A stretch of DNA of 64,000 nt from positions 32,940 through 96,939 of the forward strand of contig CAYMEW010000010.1 in the NCBI GenBank assembly GCA_964389755.1, given 5' to 3'. The first letter of the stretch is position 1. Each line of letters begins with the position of its first letter. The DNA comes from JBBSUQ01 sp964389755 (lineage in GTDB: Bacteria; Bacteroidota; Bacteroidia; Flavobacteriales_D; Crocinitomicaceae). The translations under genes were made by a program, and so were the position numbers. Positions 35,770 through 44,911 of the stretch are shown here, in pieces. The notes below the pieces were generated by a model that saw nothing but the letters and a program-made list of their open reading frames with translations, had not been told where the DNA came from and did not search any database.

Positions 35770-36549
35770 ATGAAGCGTTATTTTCTTTTTTGTCTGACTT
35801 TTATACTTACGGCGAACCTGTCGGCTCAAACAACCACCGGGTTCTTTGGAAAGCGTTTTTTAATAGAAGGTTCCGGAAGCGGGTATTTTGCCCTTTTTTC
35901 AAAATTTGACCGTTATTTCGACCACAGCCTGGACCTTGCACATGACGGTTTCGACCCCGGCTTCAAAGCACAGGTTTCGTATGTGATCAACGACCGCTTT
36001 ATGTTAGGGTTTGAATTGGCACAGCATGCTGTCAACGTTGTTGGTCCGAGGTGGTATCGCGGCAACTACAACAATGTGTCACCTACATTTATAGTGCACG
36101 AACAACTGGGCACCATCGCACGTGATTACAATTTAAAGTTCGAGATCGGAAGCCAGGGAAACCTTTTTCCAAGTGGCTTAAGTCACCAGTTCGGTGTCGG
36201 TTATTCGACCATGCGCATCGTCAACAAAGACTATACATACCAGTTCCTTTTACCACAAGAAGTCACTAATATACAGGCAGCCTCCGCAGAAGTTGAAGCC
36301 ACCATTTCGGAGTACGCGAAAAATGCGATCAAAGGTTTCAACCTGTTCTACGAAATACACATGCGCACGCCAATTACCAAATGGCTATTGCTAAGTTACG
36401 GATACAGGGTAAACCTGTTTGTAATGGAAAGAGCCTATATCAACAACGTTTTAAGTTACGATAGTGGTTATCCTTTACAGTCTGCAATGCGTGAAAGACG
36501 TATGAAGAATTTCTCCTCTGCCAACATCGGGCTGGCCTTTATTTTCTGA
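35770..36549 (+). CDS. Outer-membrane barrel-like protein, paralog 2
   Basis: A 259-residue protein with signal peptide MKRYFLFCLTFILTANLSAQ and an aromatic final strand (LAFIF). It aligns along its full length with paralog 1 and lies 23 bases downstream, so the two are a tandem duplication. The first 30 mature residues and the region F-P-S-G-L-S-H-Q-F-G-V-G (about 135) are near identical. Its stop codon abuts the ferredoxin stop on the other strand with no gap. Confidence 0.75.
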   Translation: MKRYFLFCLTFILTANLSAQTTTGFFGKRFLIEGSGSGYFALFSKFDRYFDHSLDLAHDGFDPGFKAQVSYVINDRFMLGFELAQHAVNVVGPRWYRGNYNNVSPTFIVHEQLGTIARDYNLKFEIGSQGNLFPSGLSHQFGVGYSTMRIVNKDYTYQFLLPQEVTNIQAASAEVEATISEYAKNAIKGFNLFYEIHMRTPITKWLLLSYGYRVNLFVMERAYINNVLSYDSGYPLQSAMRERRMKNFSSANIGLAFIF

Positions 36550-36870
36550 TCAGGCTTCCGGTGCCAGTCGCAATACAATGCCGTCGATCTCTTCGGAAAC
36601 CGGGATCTGGCATCCGAGTCGTGAATTCGGCTTTACAAAAAACGCCTGGTCCAGCATGTCCAGTTCGGCATCGCTTTGCGGCTCCAGGTCGTGATCGCTT
36701 TCGAGGTAACACTGGCAGGTTGCACACATCGCCATTCCGCCGCACTCACCTTTTACAGGCAAATCATACGATTTACACAATTCCATGATGTTCATGTTCA
36801 TGTCGGTCGGTGCCTGTAACTCGTGACGTACGTTCTCGCGATCGATAATAGTAACGGTGATGTCTTTCAT
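36550..36870 (-). CDS. 2Fe-2S ferredoxin (adrenodoxin type)
   Basis: A 106-residue protein. Cluster ligands are C43, C49, C52 and C87 (C-x5-C-x2-C-x34-C), the adrenodoxin/plant-type pattern, in G-E-C-G-G-M-A-M-C-A-T-C and L-G-C-Q-I-P. It is likely a one-electron carrier, but the partner is not next to it. A TAnnTTTG element lies 17 bases upstream of the ATG. Confidence 0.92.
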   Translation of the reverse strand: MKDITVTIIDRENVRHELQAPTDMNMNIMELCKSYDLPVKGECGGMAMCATCQCYLESDHDLEPQSDAELDMLDQAFFVKPNSRLGCQIPVSEEIDGIVLRLAPEA

Positions 36871-36886
36871 TCCCGGAATTTTTCTG

Positions 36887-36894
36887 CAAAAATA
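36887..36894 (-). promoter_or_regulatory. -7 element for the ferredoxin gene
   Basis: Minus strand TATTTTTG followed by CAG, 17 bases before the ATG at 36870; the leader would be about 10 bases, close to the trmB case. Confidence 0.4.
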
Positions 36895-36936
36895 ACAAAA
36901 GTTTAAGCGACAAAAAACGCTTTCTTAAAAAGGCCG

Positions 36937-38577
36937 TTAGTGATAAGCGTTTATAAGCCGCAGGATCGGCGTGCCGGTTGTCGCATTGGGCTTCGCAAGA
37001 TTCAGCATGTGCGTCAGCGTGGCGGTGATGTCTGTAATATTGACGTGTTCAAAAATCTCCTGTCGCTCGATGCCTTTTCCAAACCAAAGTAAGGGAACAT
37101 GCGTATCGTAATTGAAAGACGATCCGTGGCTCGTTCCCTGGTGCGATGTTTCGCTCTCCTTTCCCTTCGGCAAAAAGCCGGGTTCAAGTAAAAATACGAC
37201 ATCCCCGCTGCGCGCAGGCATGTAACCGATCTTCACCATCTGGTGCCAATCGTAAAAGAGTTCCGGACCGGCCAGTTCTTCGGAAGTATACGCGTATTTG
37301 ATCCCCGGCCAACTGCGGATTTCCCGAACAATGAAGTCCTCCACTTCGCGTTTGTCAAGCCCTTCCGACCGGATTATGGCATGATCAAGGTAAATATTAT
37401 TGTTCTCTTCGGTCAGGATCAGGGGAACACCGAATTTCGCAGTGACCAGGGAATCGAGTCGTTTCATAGGCTCGCTCAGGTACACATATCCGCCGGGAAG
37501 CTGATGATCGGTCAGAAACTTCGGAACGGGAACAACCGCGTGATCGGCCGTCAGGAATAACACGAAGTCATTTTTACCGACTTGTTTTTCGAGTTCTTTA
37601 AGCAAACGTGCGATCTCCCGGTCCAGTCGCAGGTACATATCTTCCATTTCCACGGAATAGGGGCCAAAAGCATGTCCGGCAATATCGGGCGTTGAAAAAC
37701 TGATGCAAAGCATATCGCAAACCTCATCCTGTCCGAGTTGCTCATTTTTAAGCGCTGACAGCGCAAGATCCGTCAAAACGGTATTGGCGAAAGGCGTGTA
37801 GGTAAAAAGTGCATAATTGGGTTCGTCCCCGGAAATCGCTTTGAGGTCGTAGGGAAATACGGGTGCGGTCTTCCCGGGCATCACTTTTTCATAAGGCGTG
37901 TCATCCGGATTCTGATAACTGCTCACCGGATACAGAGTATTCCAGACCTGTGTCATGTAACCGGCCGGATAAGCCGACTTGTTAAAGGTCTGCATCCAAT
38001 CGGGCAACTGATTCATATAAAAGGTACTTGAAATGAACTGTCCGCTTTGGAAATCAAACCAGTAGCTGCCATCCGATAAATGCCCGCCCGGTAAAATCGC
38101 CCCGCGGTCTTTGATGGAAACGGAGATTACTTTGGATTGCGGAGAAACGAGTTTCAGCTGATCGGTAATGGTGTTGGCCAGGAGGTTTTTCGGTGAACAA
38201 AACCCATACGGACTTTCCGCTGCACCAACCGGCAATACCGTAGAGTCTTCGACGCAATTCATCAATTTCCCGGTCGAACGGTCGTACCATTCATTCGCCA
38301 CGATCCCATGATTGGTGGGCGTTGTACCGGTGTAAACACTTGCATGACCCGGACCGGTATACGTGGGCACGTAATTGTATTGCGTATTGCGGCAATTCGT
38401 TCCGCGCTCCATCAGCTTGCGAAAACCGTCTTTTCCGAAACGGTCGTAAAAACGGTACAAATAGTCGTAACACATTTGGTCAACCACGATCCCGACTACG
38501 AGTTTGGGGCGATCCGGAGTTTGTGAAAATGCACTGGAAACGAGGGTTAAAAGCAATATACAAGCAATTATTCGCAT
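36937..38577 (-). CDS. Alkaline phosphatase-superfamily hydrolase (PafA-like)
   Basis: A 546-residue exported protein (signal MRIIACILLLTLVSSAFSQ). Zinc-site and nucleophile elements are visible: V-D-Q-M (about 34), the likely threonine nucleophile in T-Y-T-G-P-G-H-A-S (about 75), D-I-A-G-H-A-F-G-P (about 300), T-A-D-H-A-V (about 350) and T-H-V-P-L-L-W-F-G (about 500). This matches Bacteroidota phosphomonoesterases such as PafA and the nucleotide pyrophosphatase/phosphodiesterase relatives. It probably releases phosphate in the periplasm; exact substrate not readable. Confidence 0.88.
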   Translation of the reverse strand: MRIIACILLLTLVSSAFSQTPDRPKLVVGIVVDQMCYDYLYRFYDRFGKDGFRKLMERGTNCRNTQYNYVPTYTGPGHASVYTGTTPTNHGIVANEWYDRSTGKLMNCVEDSTVLPVGAAESPYGFCSPKNLLANTITDQLKLVSPQSKVISVSIKDRGAILPGGHLSDGSYWFDFQSGQFISSTFYMNQLPDWMQTFNKSAYPAGYMTQVWNTLYPVSSYQNPDDTPYEKVMPGKTAPVFPYDLKAISGDEPNYALFTYTPFANTVLTDLALSALKNEQLGQDEVCDMLCISFSTPDIAGHAFGPYSVEMEDMYLRLDREIARLLKELEKQVGKNDFVLFLTADHAVVPVPKFLTDHQLPGGYVYLSEPMKRLDSLVTAKFGVPLILTEENNNIYLDHAIIRSEGLDKREVEDFIVREIRSWPGIKYAYTSEELAGPELFYDWHQMVKIGYMPARSGDVVFLLEPGFLPKGKESETSHQGTSHGSSFNYDTHVPLLWFGKGIERQEIFEHVNITDITATLTHMLNLAKPNATTGTPILRLINAYH

Positions 38578-38630
38578 GACTTTTTTTCGTAAAAATATTC
38601 ACTTTTTGAAAGAATACCTCATTCAGGGTA

Positions 38631-38661
38631 TTGTTTCTGGGTTAAGCCGCGCATACATTTG
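38631..38661 (+). promoter_or_regulatory. Canonical promoter for the heme-uptake operon
   Basis: TTG (38631-38633), 20 bases, then TACATTTG (38654-38661): a perfect TTG-N20-TAnnTTTG pair, 30 bases before the ATG at 38692. Confidence 0.7.
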
Positions 38662-38691
38662 CAGTGTTTATTTAGACTAATTAAAAATAAG

Positions 38692-39942
38692 ATGAAACAT
38701 ACTTTACACACAGCAGCACTGATTCTCGCAACGGCGGGAATGGCGTCCACGGGCTTTTCACAGGTAAGTACAGACACCGTCAGCACCGCTCCGGGATATG
38801 CAAACCAGGTATGGTACCAATTGGAAGACGGTTCCGAAACTTCTGCACCGAAGGACGAATGGGACCTCGCATTTGCGATCGACGGGTTTTCGACATCCAT
38901 TCACATTAATTCGGTAAACGGCGTGAAACTCTGGGCATATCCGGGAACCAACTCGGAATGGAACAGCGTGGATACCACCGGACTTTCGAACTGGCCCCTG
39001 CTCTACAATTCAGAAAATTCCTGGAGTACAGGCGCATTCGACCGGAACATCAATACGGCCGACATGTTCGATGTGGGCTGGGGAATATACGATGTAAACA
39101 CGCATATTATCACCGGTGATTCGCTCTTTATTATTCAATTGTCAAACGGATATTACAAGAAACTCGATATCGTAAACCTGATGTCCGGTGCTTTTAATTT
39201 TCGTTTTGCCGACCTCGATAACAGCAATGAAGTCGTAAGTTCACTTACAAAAGCTGATTTCAGCGGGAAAAACTTTGGGTATTATTCTCTTGAAAACAAT
39301 ACGACGCTTGATCGTGAGCCACTTTCAGCGGAATGGGACCTGCTTTTCACACAGTACACGGCTTTCATCCCAACGGCTTACCCGGTTAGCGGAATTCTGG
39401 TCAATAACGGCTGGCAAACTGCCAGGGCAAGCGGACTCACAGATCCGGCAAACTACACAGCGTATGCGGGCCTTACTTTCTCCGAAGACATTAACGTGAT
39501 CGGCTACGACTGGAAAAGTTTCAATATGACGACCATGACCTACGACATTGCCGATGATGTCGCTTATTTCCTGCAAAATGAAGACGGAGATGTCTGGAAG
39601 ATTATTCCTACCGGCTTCGGAGGAAGCACCGATGGAAATTTCATCTTTACCAAAGAAAAAATGGCAACTGCCGGTGTTTCGGAATTAAAAGGTGTGCAAG
39701 CACTGAACATTTTCCCCAACCCGGTTTCCGGAGGAATGGCTACGATTACCTTTTCCACCAAATCCGATGAAACGGAACTGACCATTGTAAATTGCTCCGG
39801 GCAGATCGTGCAACAGGAAACAATAAACGGTAACGGACTCGTATCGCACACATTCAGCACCGGTGGATTTGAAGCCGGAATTTACTTCGTAAACCTTCGT
39901 GCAAACGGAGTGACCTCCACCAGCAAATTAGTAATCCAATAA
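38692..39942 (+). CDS. HmuY-like T9SS-secreted protein
   Basis: A 416-residue protein from the ATG at 38692 with a signal peptide (MKHTLHTAALILATAGMASTGFS). Residues about 40-310 show the HmuY/heme-binding layout (D-E-W-D-L-A-F-A, then S-A-E-W-D-L-L-F-T-Q-Y with Y-P-V-S-G-I-L-V-N, and I-G-Y-D-W-K-S-F-N). The final 80 residues form a T9SS type A sorting domain (NIFPNPVSGG). Family knowledge: HmuY of Porphyromonas binds heme outside the cell. It is first in a five-to-six-gene unit that includes a TonB receptor. Confidence 0.8.
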   Translation: MKHTLHTAALILATAGMASTGFSQVSTDTVSTAPGYANQVWYQLEDGSETSAPKDEWDLAFAIDGFSTSIHINSVNGVKLWAYPGTNSEWNSVDTTGLSNWPLLYNSENSWSTGAFDRNINTADMFDVGWGIYDVNTHIITGDSLFIIQLSNGYYKKLDIVNLMSGAFNFRFADLDNSNEVVSSLTKADFSGKNFGYYSLENNTTLDREPLSAEWDLLFTQYTAFIPTAYPVSGILVNNGWQTARASGLTDPANYTAYAGLTFSEDINVIGYDWKSFNMTTMTYDIADDVAYFLQNEDGDVWKIIPTGFGGSTDGNFIFTKEKMATAGVSELKGVQALNIFPNPVSGGMATITFSTKSDETELTIVNCSGQIVQQETINGNGLVSHTFSTGGFEAGIYFVNLRANGVTSTSKLVIQ

Positions 39943-39956
39943 TCCGAATACAATCG

Positions 39957-40871
39957 ATGAAACACGTAATTTATTTATTAGCCCTGGCCCTGTCTGCAAG
40001 CGCATTCGGTCAGAAGTCCAAACTGGAGCAGGATAAAGAAGCGATCCGCCAACTCCAGGGATGCTACAAAGTGACTTTTTCCTTCGCAGAGACCTTCGCC
40101 CCGGATACAGCTTACGCGTATCACGACCGAAAATTCGACTGGGGAATCGAATACGTCAAACTGATCGAAGAAACCGAAAACAAACTCTCTTTTCAGCACC
40201 TGCTGATCGTAAACGATACCATGATCATCAAACACTGGCGCCAGGACTGGATCTACGAAAACCAGGACCTGCTCGTGTACGATAAAGATCACGTTTGGAA
40301 AAACATCACGATCTCCAGGGATGCCGCAAAAGGTACGTGGACACAGAAAGTATACCAGGTCGACGACAGTCCGCGCTACGAAGGTTACGGAACCTGGGTG
40401 CATGTAGACGGGCGCCATTTCTGGGAATCGAAGGCCGACGCGCCGCTACCGCGACGGGAACATACCAAACGAGGTGATTACAATGTCACCGTACGTTTCA
40501 GTCATATCGAGATCCTGGAAGACGGCTGGGTACTCGAGCAGGATAATGACAAGGTGATACGAACAGACGAAGGCGACGAACTGCTGTGCATGGAAAAAGG
40601 GATCGAACGTTTTTACAAGGGCGATTACAATTGCCAGGCAGCCATTGACTGGTGGGAAAAGAACCAGGAATACTGGGCGATCGTTCGCGACGTATGGTCT
40701 CAAAAGGTAAGATCCGGCATTGTGACCGTTCAAACGAAAAAAGACGACCAGTTGCTTTTTATGCGCCTGTTCAACTACGGCGACGAAGTAGCTCAAATGA
40801 ATAAGATGAACAAAAAGGCCGTGCGTTCTGAGATTGAAAGCATCATCAATCAGCACACCACGGTTCGCTAA
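39957..40871 (+). CDS. DUF6607-like secreted protein
   Basis: A 304-residue protein with signal peptide MKHVIYLLALALSASAFGQ. Its body (K-S-K-L-E-Q-D-K-E-A-I-R-Q-L-Q-G-C-Y-K-V-T-F-x-F-A-E-T-F-A, then repeated W-x-W and G-T-W-T-x-K-V-Y-Q-V-D-D-S-P-R-Y blocks) matches DUF6607 as I know it. That family is linked to HmuY/TonB clusters in Bacteroidota, but its biochemical role is undefined. It follows the HmuY-like gene by 14 bases and precedes the DUF6686-like gene by 11 bases. Confidence 0.75.
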   Translation: MKHVIYLLALALSASAFGQKSKLEQDKEAIRQLQGCYKVTFSFAETFAPDTAYAYHDRKFDWGIEYVKLIEETENKLSFQHLLIVNDTMIIKHWRQDWIYENQDLLVYDKDHVWKNITISRDAAKGTWTQKVYQVDDSPRYEGYGTWVHVDGRHFWESKADAPLPRREHTKRGDYNVTVRFSHIEILEDGWVLEQDNDKVIRTDEGDELLCMEKGIERFYKGDYNCQAAIDWWEKNQEYWAIVRDVWSQKVRSGIVTVQTKKDDQLLFMRLFNYGDEVAQMNKMNKKAVRSEIESIINQHTTVR

Positions 40872-40882
40872 AAGCTCATACA

Positions 40883-41203
40883 ATGTGTGCAACACGAATC
40901 CTGGCACATACGCGAGACGGTTACGTGGCGCGCTGTACTGAATGTAACTGCCTGCAAATGGCATTCGGAACCAGTGTTATCACGTTTGAAAAAGACGAAC
41001 TGGACTGTTTCCGCAGCGACGTACTTTACTGTATTCGACATTGCAAACGAGGAATGGAAGACCATTTTAAATCTGTCCGGGTCTCCACTCCTTCTGCCGG
41101 GATTCATGTTGCGCTCACACCTTCAGAATTACGCAGATTAAACAACCTGCTCGAAGAAGCTTACGTGCTCCTGATGGCGGAAGAACTCATTCAAGGTTTA
41201 TGA
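40883..41203 (+). CDS. Small cysteine-rich protein, DUF6686-like
   Basis: A 106-residue protein with a cysteine-rich core: C-T-E-C-N-C-L-Q-M-A-F-G (about 18-29) followed by C (about 42) and C-I-R-H-C (about 50-54). The pattern suggests a small metal- or cluster-binding protein and fits DUF6686 as I remember it. No signal peptide, so cytosolic. Its stop overlaps the TonB receptor start (ATGA), showing tight operon organisation. Confidence 0.65.
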   Translation: MCATRILAHTRDGYVARCTECNCLQMAFGTSVITFEKDELDCFRSDVLYCIRHCKRGMEDHFKSVRVSTPSAGIHVALTPSELRRLNNLLEEAYVLLMAEELIQGL

Positions 41204-43470
41204 AATATTTGCTGGCCGTACTTTTTGCTATGTACTTCCATGTTCTTTTCGGACAGGAGATCACGCTGCGTTCATCCGAGGATTCAACACTGGTGATCGA
41301 CGCGCGCTACCAACTATTAACGGAAACAGGTATACTTATCAGCCGTGGATACGTTTCTGAAAACGGCACGTTAACGGTTCCGCAAAGACAGGATAGTATC
41401 ACCCTGACTGTCGAAGCGCCGCTCTTTCAAAAACGCAGTATCACCTTTAAGGCACCTTACCCGGAAACGATCTACCTCGAACCACGGGCACGTGCATTTG
41501 ACGAAGTTGTCGTAACCGGGCAGTATGAAAAACGTGATCAGTCAGAAGCAGTTCAGGTAGTACGCGTGATCGATAAAAAGAAAATAGAGGCGATGGGAGC
41601 GCAAAACCTGCGCGATGTACTCACAAACGAACTCAATATCCGGCTTACGCAGGACAATATCCTCGGTGCGGGAATGAGTCTCCAGGGCATCGGTGGAGAG
41701 AATGTGAAGATCCTCGTCGACGGTTCCCCGCTTATCGGTAGGCAAAACGGCAATATTGATCTTTCGCAGATCAACCTCAACAACATCGAACGCATTGAGA
41801 TCATCGAAGGGCCGATGTCCGTTAATTACGGTACGGATGCGTTAGCGGGAACGATCAACCTGATCACCAAAAAGCAGTTTGAAAAAGGGGTGAATGCCGG
41901 CGTTACATCCTATTATGAAAGCATTGGGAATTACAACGCCGGGCTGACGTTCGGCGTGCAGGGGAAAAGAACGACTTTTTCAGCGGAAGCGGCACGCTAT
42001 TATTTCGACGGTTGGCGGGACGACGAGCGAAATTTTCACATCGAGCGCAAACGCCTGGCAGATACCTTACGCACCAAACAGTACAAACCGAAGGAACAAC
42101 TCTTCGGAAGTGTAATGATCTCACACCGCCTGCGTAGTACGCCGGGAAAAGAAAATTTGATGTTACAGGTCCGCTCCGGTATTTTCACCGAAGAAATTAT
42201 GAATCGCGGACTTCCGCTGAAGCCTTATTACACGTTTGCTTTCGACGACTACTACAAAACGTTGCGCTTCGACAATTCCGTGAATTTGAATGGAAATTTT
42301 TCAAAGAACTGGAGCCTGAATTCCGTCAATGCTTACAATTATTACAAACGTCAGAAGAACACGTATTACAATGACCTGACCACCCTCGATCAGCAACTCA
42401 CCACGGCAGAAAATGACCAGGATACGTCCACTTTCGATTTATTACTGAGCCGCACAAGTTTTTTATACGATACACCGAAGGGCGGTTTTTCGCTCGAAAC
42501 CGGTTACGAATTCTCGCTTGAAAGTACGCGCGGTCGTCGCATTGTGGATCAAACCCGGCAGATCGGAGATTATGCGCTTTTCGCAACTGCGGAAATAAAG
42601 GCCGGAAAAAGAACGACCTTTCGTCCGGGTGTGCGCTACGCCTACAACACAGCTTTCAAAGCCCCACTGTTGCCATCGCTATTTGTACGACAGGAACTGG
42701 GCAAAAACACCATTTTACGCTTTTCGTATAGCCGCGGGTTTCGTGCCCCTTCACTGAAAGAGCTATACTTTTTCTTCGTGGATATCAACCACAACATCCA
42801 GGGTAACCCGGACTTGGATGCGGAGAATTCGAACAATTTCCAACTCAACCTCGTCACTTCTCTCAAACCCGGGAAGAAAACAGCATGGCAACTAGAGAAC
42901 CGGTTTTACTATAATGATCTGAACAACCTCATCACCCTTGCCCAGGTCAGCGGAACACTCTATTCGTATGTAAACCTGTTAAAAAGTCGCTCGTTCGGGT
43001 ACCAGTTGAACAACAAATTCCGGGTCGGAAAACTCACGCTTGAGGCCGGTGCAAATATCGCAGGCAGAGCCTCCCAGGTTTCGGAAGAAAATCCCGCATT
43101 ATATCGTTCGGTATACCCGGAATATCGCGCCAACGGATCTTATCGCTTCGTGAAATGGCATTCGACCGTATCCGTTTTTTACAAGTTCACGGGGAAAACA
43201 CCGCAGTTTGTGAGCGGAACGGACGGCAGCGTGGCACAAAGTACCATTTCAGATTACCAGATCATGGATATCTCCTTATCTACTGATTTTTTGAAAAGAA
43301 GTCTGCTCGTGACTATCGGGGCTAAAAACCTGTTTGACGTCACCACCGTATTCGGACAACAAAGCGGAGAGGCGCATTCCGCTGGAAGTTCTTCCTTACA
43401 GATCGGTACGGGAAGGAGTTATTTCGTTTCACTCAAGTATCATTTAAACATCCGCAAACATGCCCGCTAA
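41200..43470 (+). CDS. TonB-dependent receptor, heme-receptor type
   Basis: A 756-residue outer-membrane receptor with signal MKYLLAVLFAMYFHVLFGQ. A short N-terminal beta domain precedes the plug (D-E-V-V-V-T-G-Q-Y, then L-R-D-V-L and D-A-L-A-G-T-I-N-L). In the barrel, F-R-A-P (514-517), a histidine at 531 and N-P-D-L (536-539) form the FRAP/His/NPNL signature of heme receptors. It starts inside the DUF6686-like stop codon and overlaps the HmuY-like lipoprotein gene by 11 bases. I infer TonB-driven heme or hemin import. Confidence 0.85.
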   Translation: MKYLLAVLFAMYFHVLFGQEITLRSSEDSTLVIDARYQLLTETGILISRGYVSENGTLTVPQRQDSITLTVEAPLFQKRSITFKAPYPETIYLEPRARAFDEVVVTGQYEKRDQSEAVQVVRVIDKKKIEAMGAQNLRDVLTNELNIRLTQDNILGAGMSLQGIGGENVKILVDGSPLIGRQNGNIDLSQINLNNIERIEIIEGPMSVNYGTDALAGTINLITKKQFEKGVNAGVTSYYESIGNYNAGLTFGVQGKRTTFSAEAARYYFDGWRDDERNFHIERKRLADTLRTKQYKPKEQLFGSVMISHRLRSTPGKENLMLQVRSGIFTEEIMNRGLPLKPYYTFAFDDYYKTLRFDNSVNLNGNFSKNWSLNSVNAYNYYKRQKNTYYNDLTTLDQQLTTAENDQDTSTFDLLLSRTSFLYDTPKGGFSLETGYEFSLESTRGRRIVDQTRQIGDYALFATAEIKAGKRTTFRPGVRYAYNTAFKAPLLPSLFVRQELGKNTILRFSYSRGFRAPSLKELYFFFVDINHNIQGNPDLDAENSNNFQLNLVTSLKPGKKTAWQLENRFYYNDLNNLITLAQVSGTLYSYVNLLKSRSFGYQLNNKFRVGKLTLEAGANIAGRASQVSEENPALYRSVYPEYRANGSYRFVKWHSTVSVFYKFTGKTPQFVSGTDGSVAQSTISDYQIMDISLSTDFLKRSLLVTIGAKNLFDVTTVFGQQSGEAHSAGSSSLQIGTGRSYFVSLKYHLNIRKHAR

Positions 43471-44425
43471 ACGTTCCTTAACAGTTATTACACTGACGCT
43501 GCTCGCATTCACATCCTGTAAAAAGGACGAACTTCCCGTCTCCCCGCCCGATAAAGGTGACGTAATCACGGCAAGCGTGGAAATGACTCCGAGTTATAAA
43601 TACCAGTTGTATTTTGACCTCGGCACGAACAGTCTGAAGGGACAAAATCCGAAAACAGACTGGGATCTCGGTTTCGCATGTGGCGCGGACGAAAATCACG
43701 TTGTCTTAAACACTTCCAAAATGATGTTTGCCGCGGCCATAACGGATCGGACCTTTGAAGAGATCACAGATACGAGCGGTTATGGTGTTGCCAAGAAAAC
43801 GGATGATCCGAATGGCGATCCGGCACTTACGGCTTTTGCACAGGGCGATCTTTTCATCGTCAACAAAGGCGTATCCGAAACCGGCACGCAACTCGGTTTT
43901 TTCAAAATCCGCATTCTTTCTGTGGACATTTCCAAATTCGAGGTGCGCATTGCCAAGCTCGACGGATCGCAGGAAGCGCTCGTAAACATTCCGAAGCACC
44001 CCGATTATAATTACACATTCTTAAACTGGAACAATTCCCCGGAGATCGTTTCAATTGAGCCACCTAAATCCGACTGGGACCTGCAGTTCACGCAGTATAC
44101 GCATCTTTTTTACGAACCCGAATATACGCCCTACCTCGTCACGGGTTGTTTGCTCAACAGCAGTAATACCAATGCGATACTGGTTAGTGATCGAAGTTTT
44201 GAAAGCGTCGACCTCGCGTACGCCCAGGGACTTTTACTTTCCCCGGACCGAAACGAGATCGGTTACAACTGGAAAGAATTCGACGGTACGCAATATACGG
44301 TGGACAGTGAACTTACCTATGTCATTCGGGATAACGAAGGCTATTTCTACAAACTTCGGTTTATCGATTTCTATAATAACCAGGGGGAAAAAGGATATCC
44401 ACGCTTTGAATTCCAACAACTTTAA
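43460..44425 (+). CDS. HmuY-like lipoprotein
   Basis: A 321-residue lipoprotein with lipidated cysteine at residue 20 (lipobox F-T-S-C). Its C-terminal half matches the 38692 protein closely: S-D-W-D-L-Q-F-T-Q-Y, Y-L-V-T-G-C-L-L-N, S-P-D-R-N-E-I-G-Y-N-W-K-E-F. No T9SS domain follows, so this copy stays at the outer membrane, unlike the secreted paralog. It overlaps the receptor gene by 11 bases. Together they suggest a capture-and-transfer relay for heme; that relay is inference. Confidence 0.8.
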   Translation: MPAKRSLTVITLTLLAFTSCKKDELPVSPPDKGDVITASVEMTPSYKYQLYFDLGTNSLKGQNPKTDWDLGFACGADENHVVLNTSKMMFAAAITDRTFEEITDTSGYGVAKKTDDPNGDPALTAFAQGDLFIVNKGVSETGTQLGFFKIRILSVDISKFEVRIAKLDGSQEALVNIPKHPDYNYTFLNWNNSPEIVSIEPPKSDWDLQFTQYTHLFYEPEYTPYLVTGCLLNSSNTNAILVSDRSFESVDLAYAQGLLLSPDRNEIGYNWKEFDGTQYTVDSELTYVIRDNEGYFYKLRFIDFYNNQGEKGYPRFEFQQL

Positions 44426-44436
44426 TCACACTTTTT

Positions 44437-44886
44437 ATGAAAAATCAAAAAATAATGAGCTACGTTCACGCTTTTTTAATTGTACTTCTCGCGGCATTCT
44501 TCATATATGCGGGTACTCAAAAATTCATTCCCAAAAAACATCCGCCCCGTGATAATTCGGAACTCGTGCTCCAGGTTCAGCAGGAAAGGTATGAACCGCC
44601 ACACGCACTTATGCTCGTCGTAAAATCCATGAAGGTAAATGGAATGCTCTATGTCATTGGCCTGTTTCAGATCCTGGCGGGATTTTTTATGCTTATTCCG
44701 CGAACGCGACTGCTCGGCCTTGCCATTTTGCTACCCGTTATTGCCAATATCTTTCTGCTTCACGTATTTTTGGACAATCGGCCGGGAGAAGTCGTGGAAA
44801 CGGGAATTTTGCTGGGTCTGACGCTTTTGCTGATCCTGTGGTATTACAAAAGGCTGCAATTGATCTTTGTCAAAAAGGCGATATAA
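44437..44886 (+). CDS. DoxX-like small membrane protein
   Basis: A 149-residue protein with four predicted transmembrane helices (about 8-28, 65-90, 92-112, 118-140), which is the DoxX/MauE-type fold. It shows A-G-T-Q-K-F at the end of helix 1 and I-L-A-G-F-F-M in helix 2. Its link to heme uptake is only positional. It ends the unit, 11 bases after the lipoprotein gene. Confidence 0.75.
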   Translation: MKNQKIMSYVHAFLIVLLAAFFIYAGTQKFIPKKHPPRDNSELVLQVQQERYEPPHALMLVVKSMKVNGMLYVIGLFQILAGFFMLIPRTRLLGLAILLPVIANIFLLHVFLDNRPGEVVETGILLGLTLLLILWYYKRLQLIFVKKAI

Positions 44887-44896
44887 CGTACATTTG
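44867..44896 (+). promoter_or_regulatory. Promoter for miaE
   Basis: TTG (44867-44869), 19 bases, then TACATTTG (44889-44896), followed by the ATG at 44912. It sits inside the 3' end of the DoxX-like gene. Confidence 0.65.
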
Positions 44897-44911
44897 CGCC
44901 CAAAAAAGCAA

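Noticed and set aside
41200..43470. SusC-type polysaccharide-uptake receptor
   Set aside because: There is no SusD partner and it carries a FRAP/His/NPDL set with HmuY-like neighbours, which fits heme instead.
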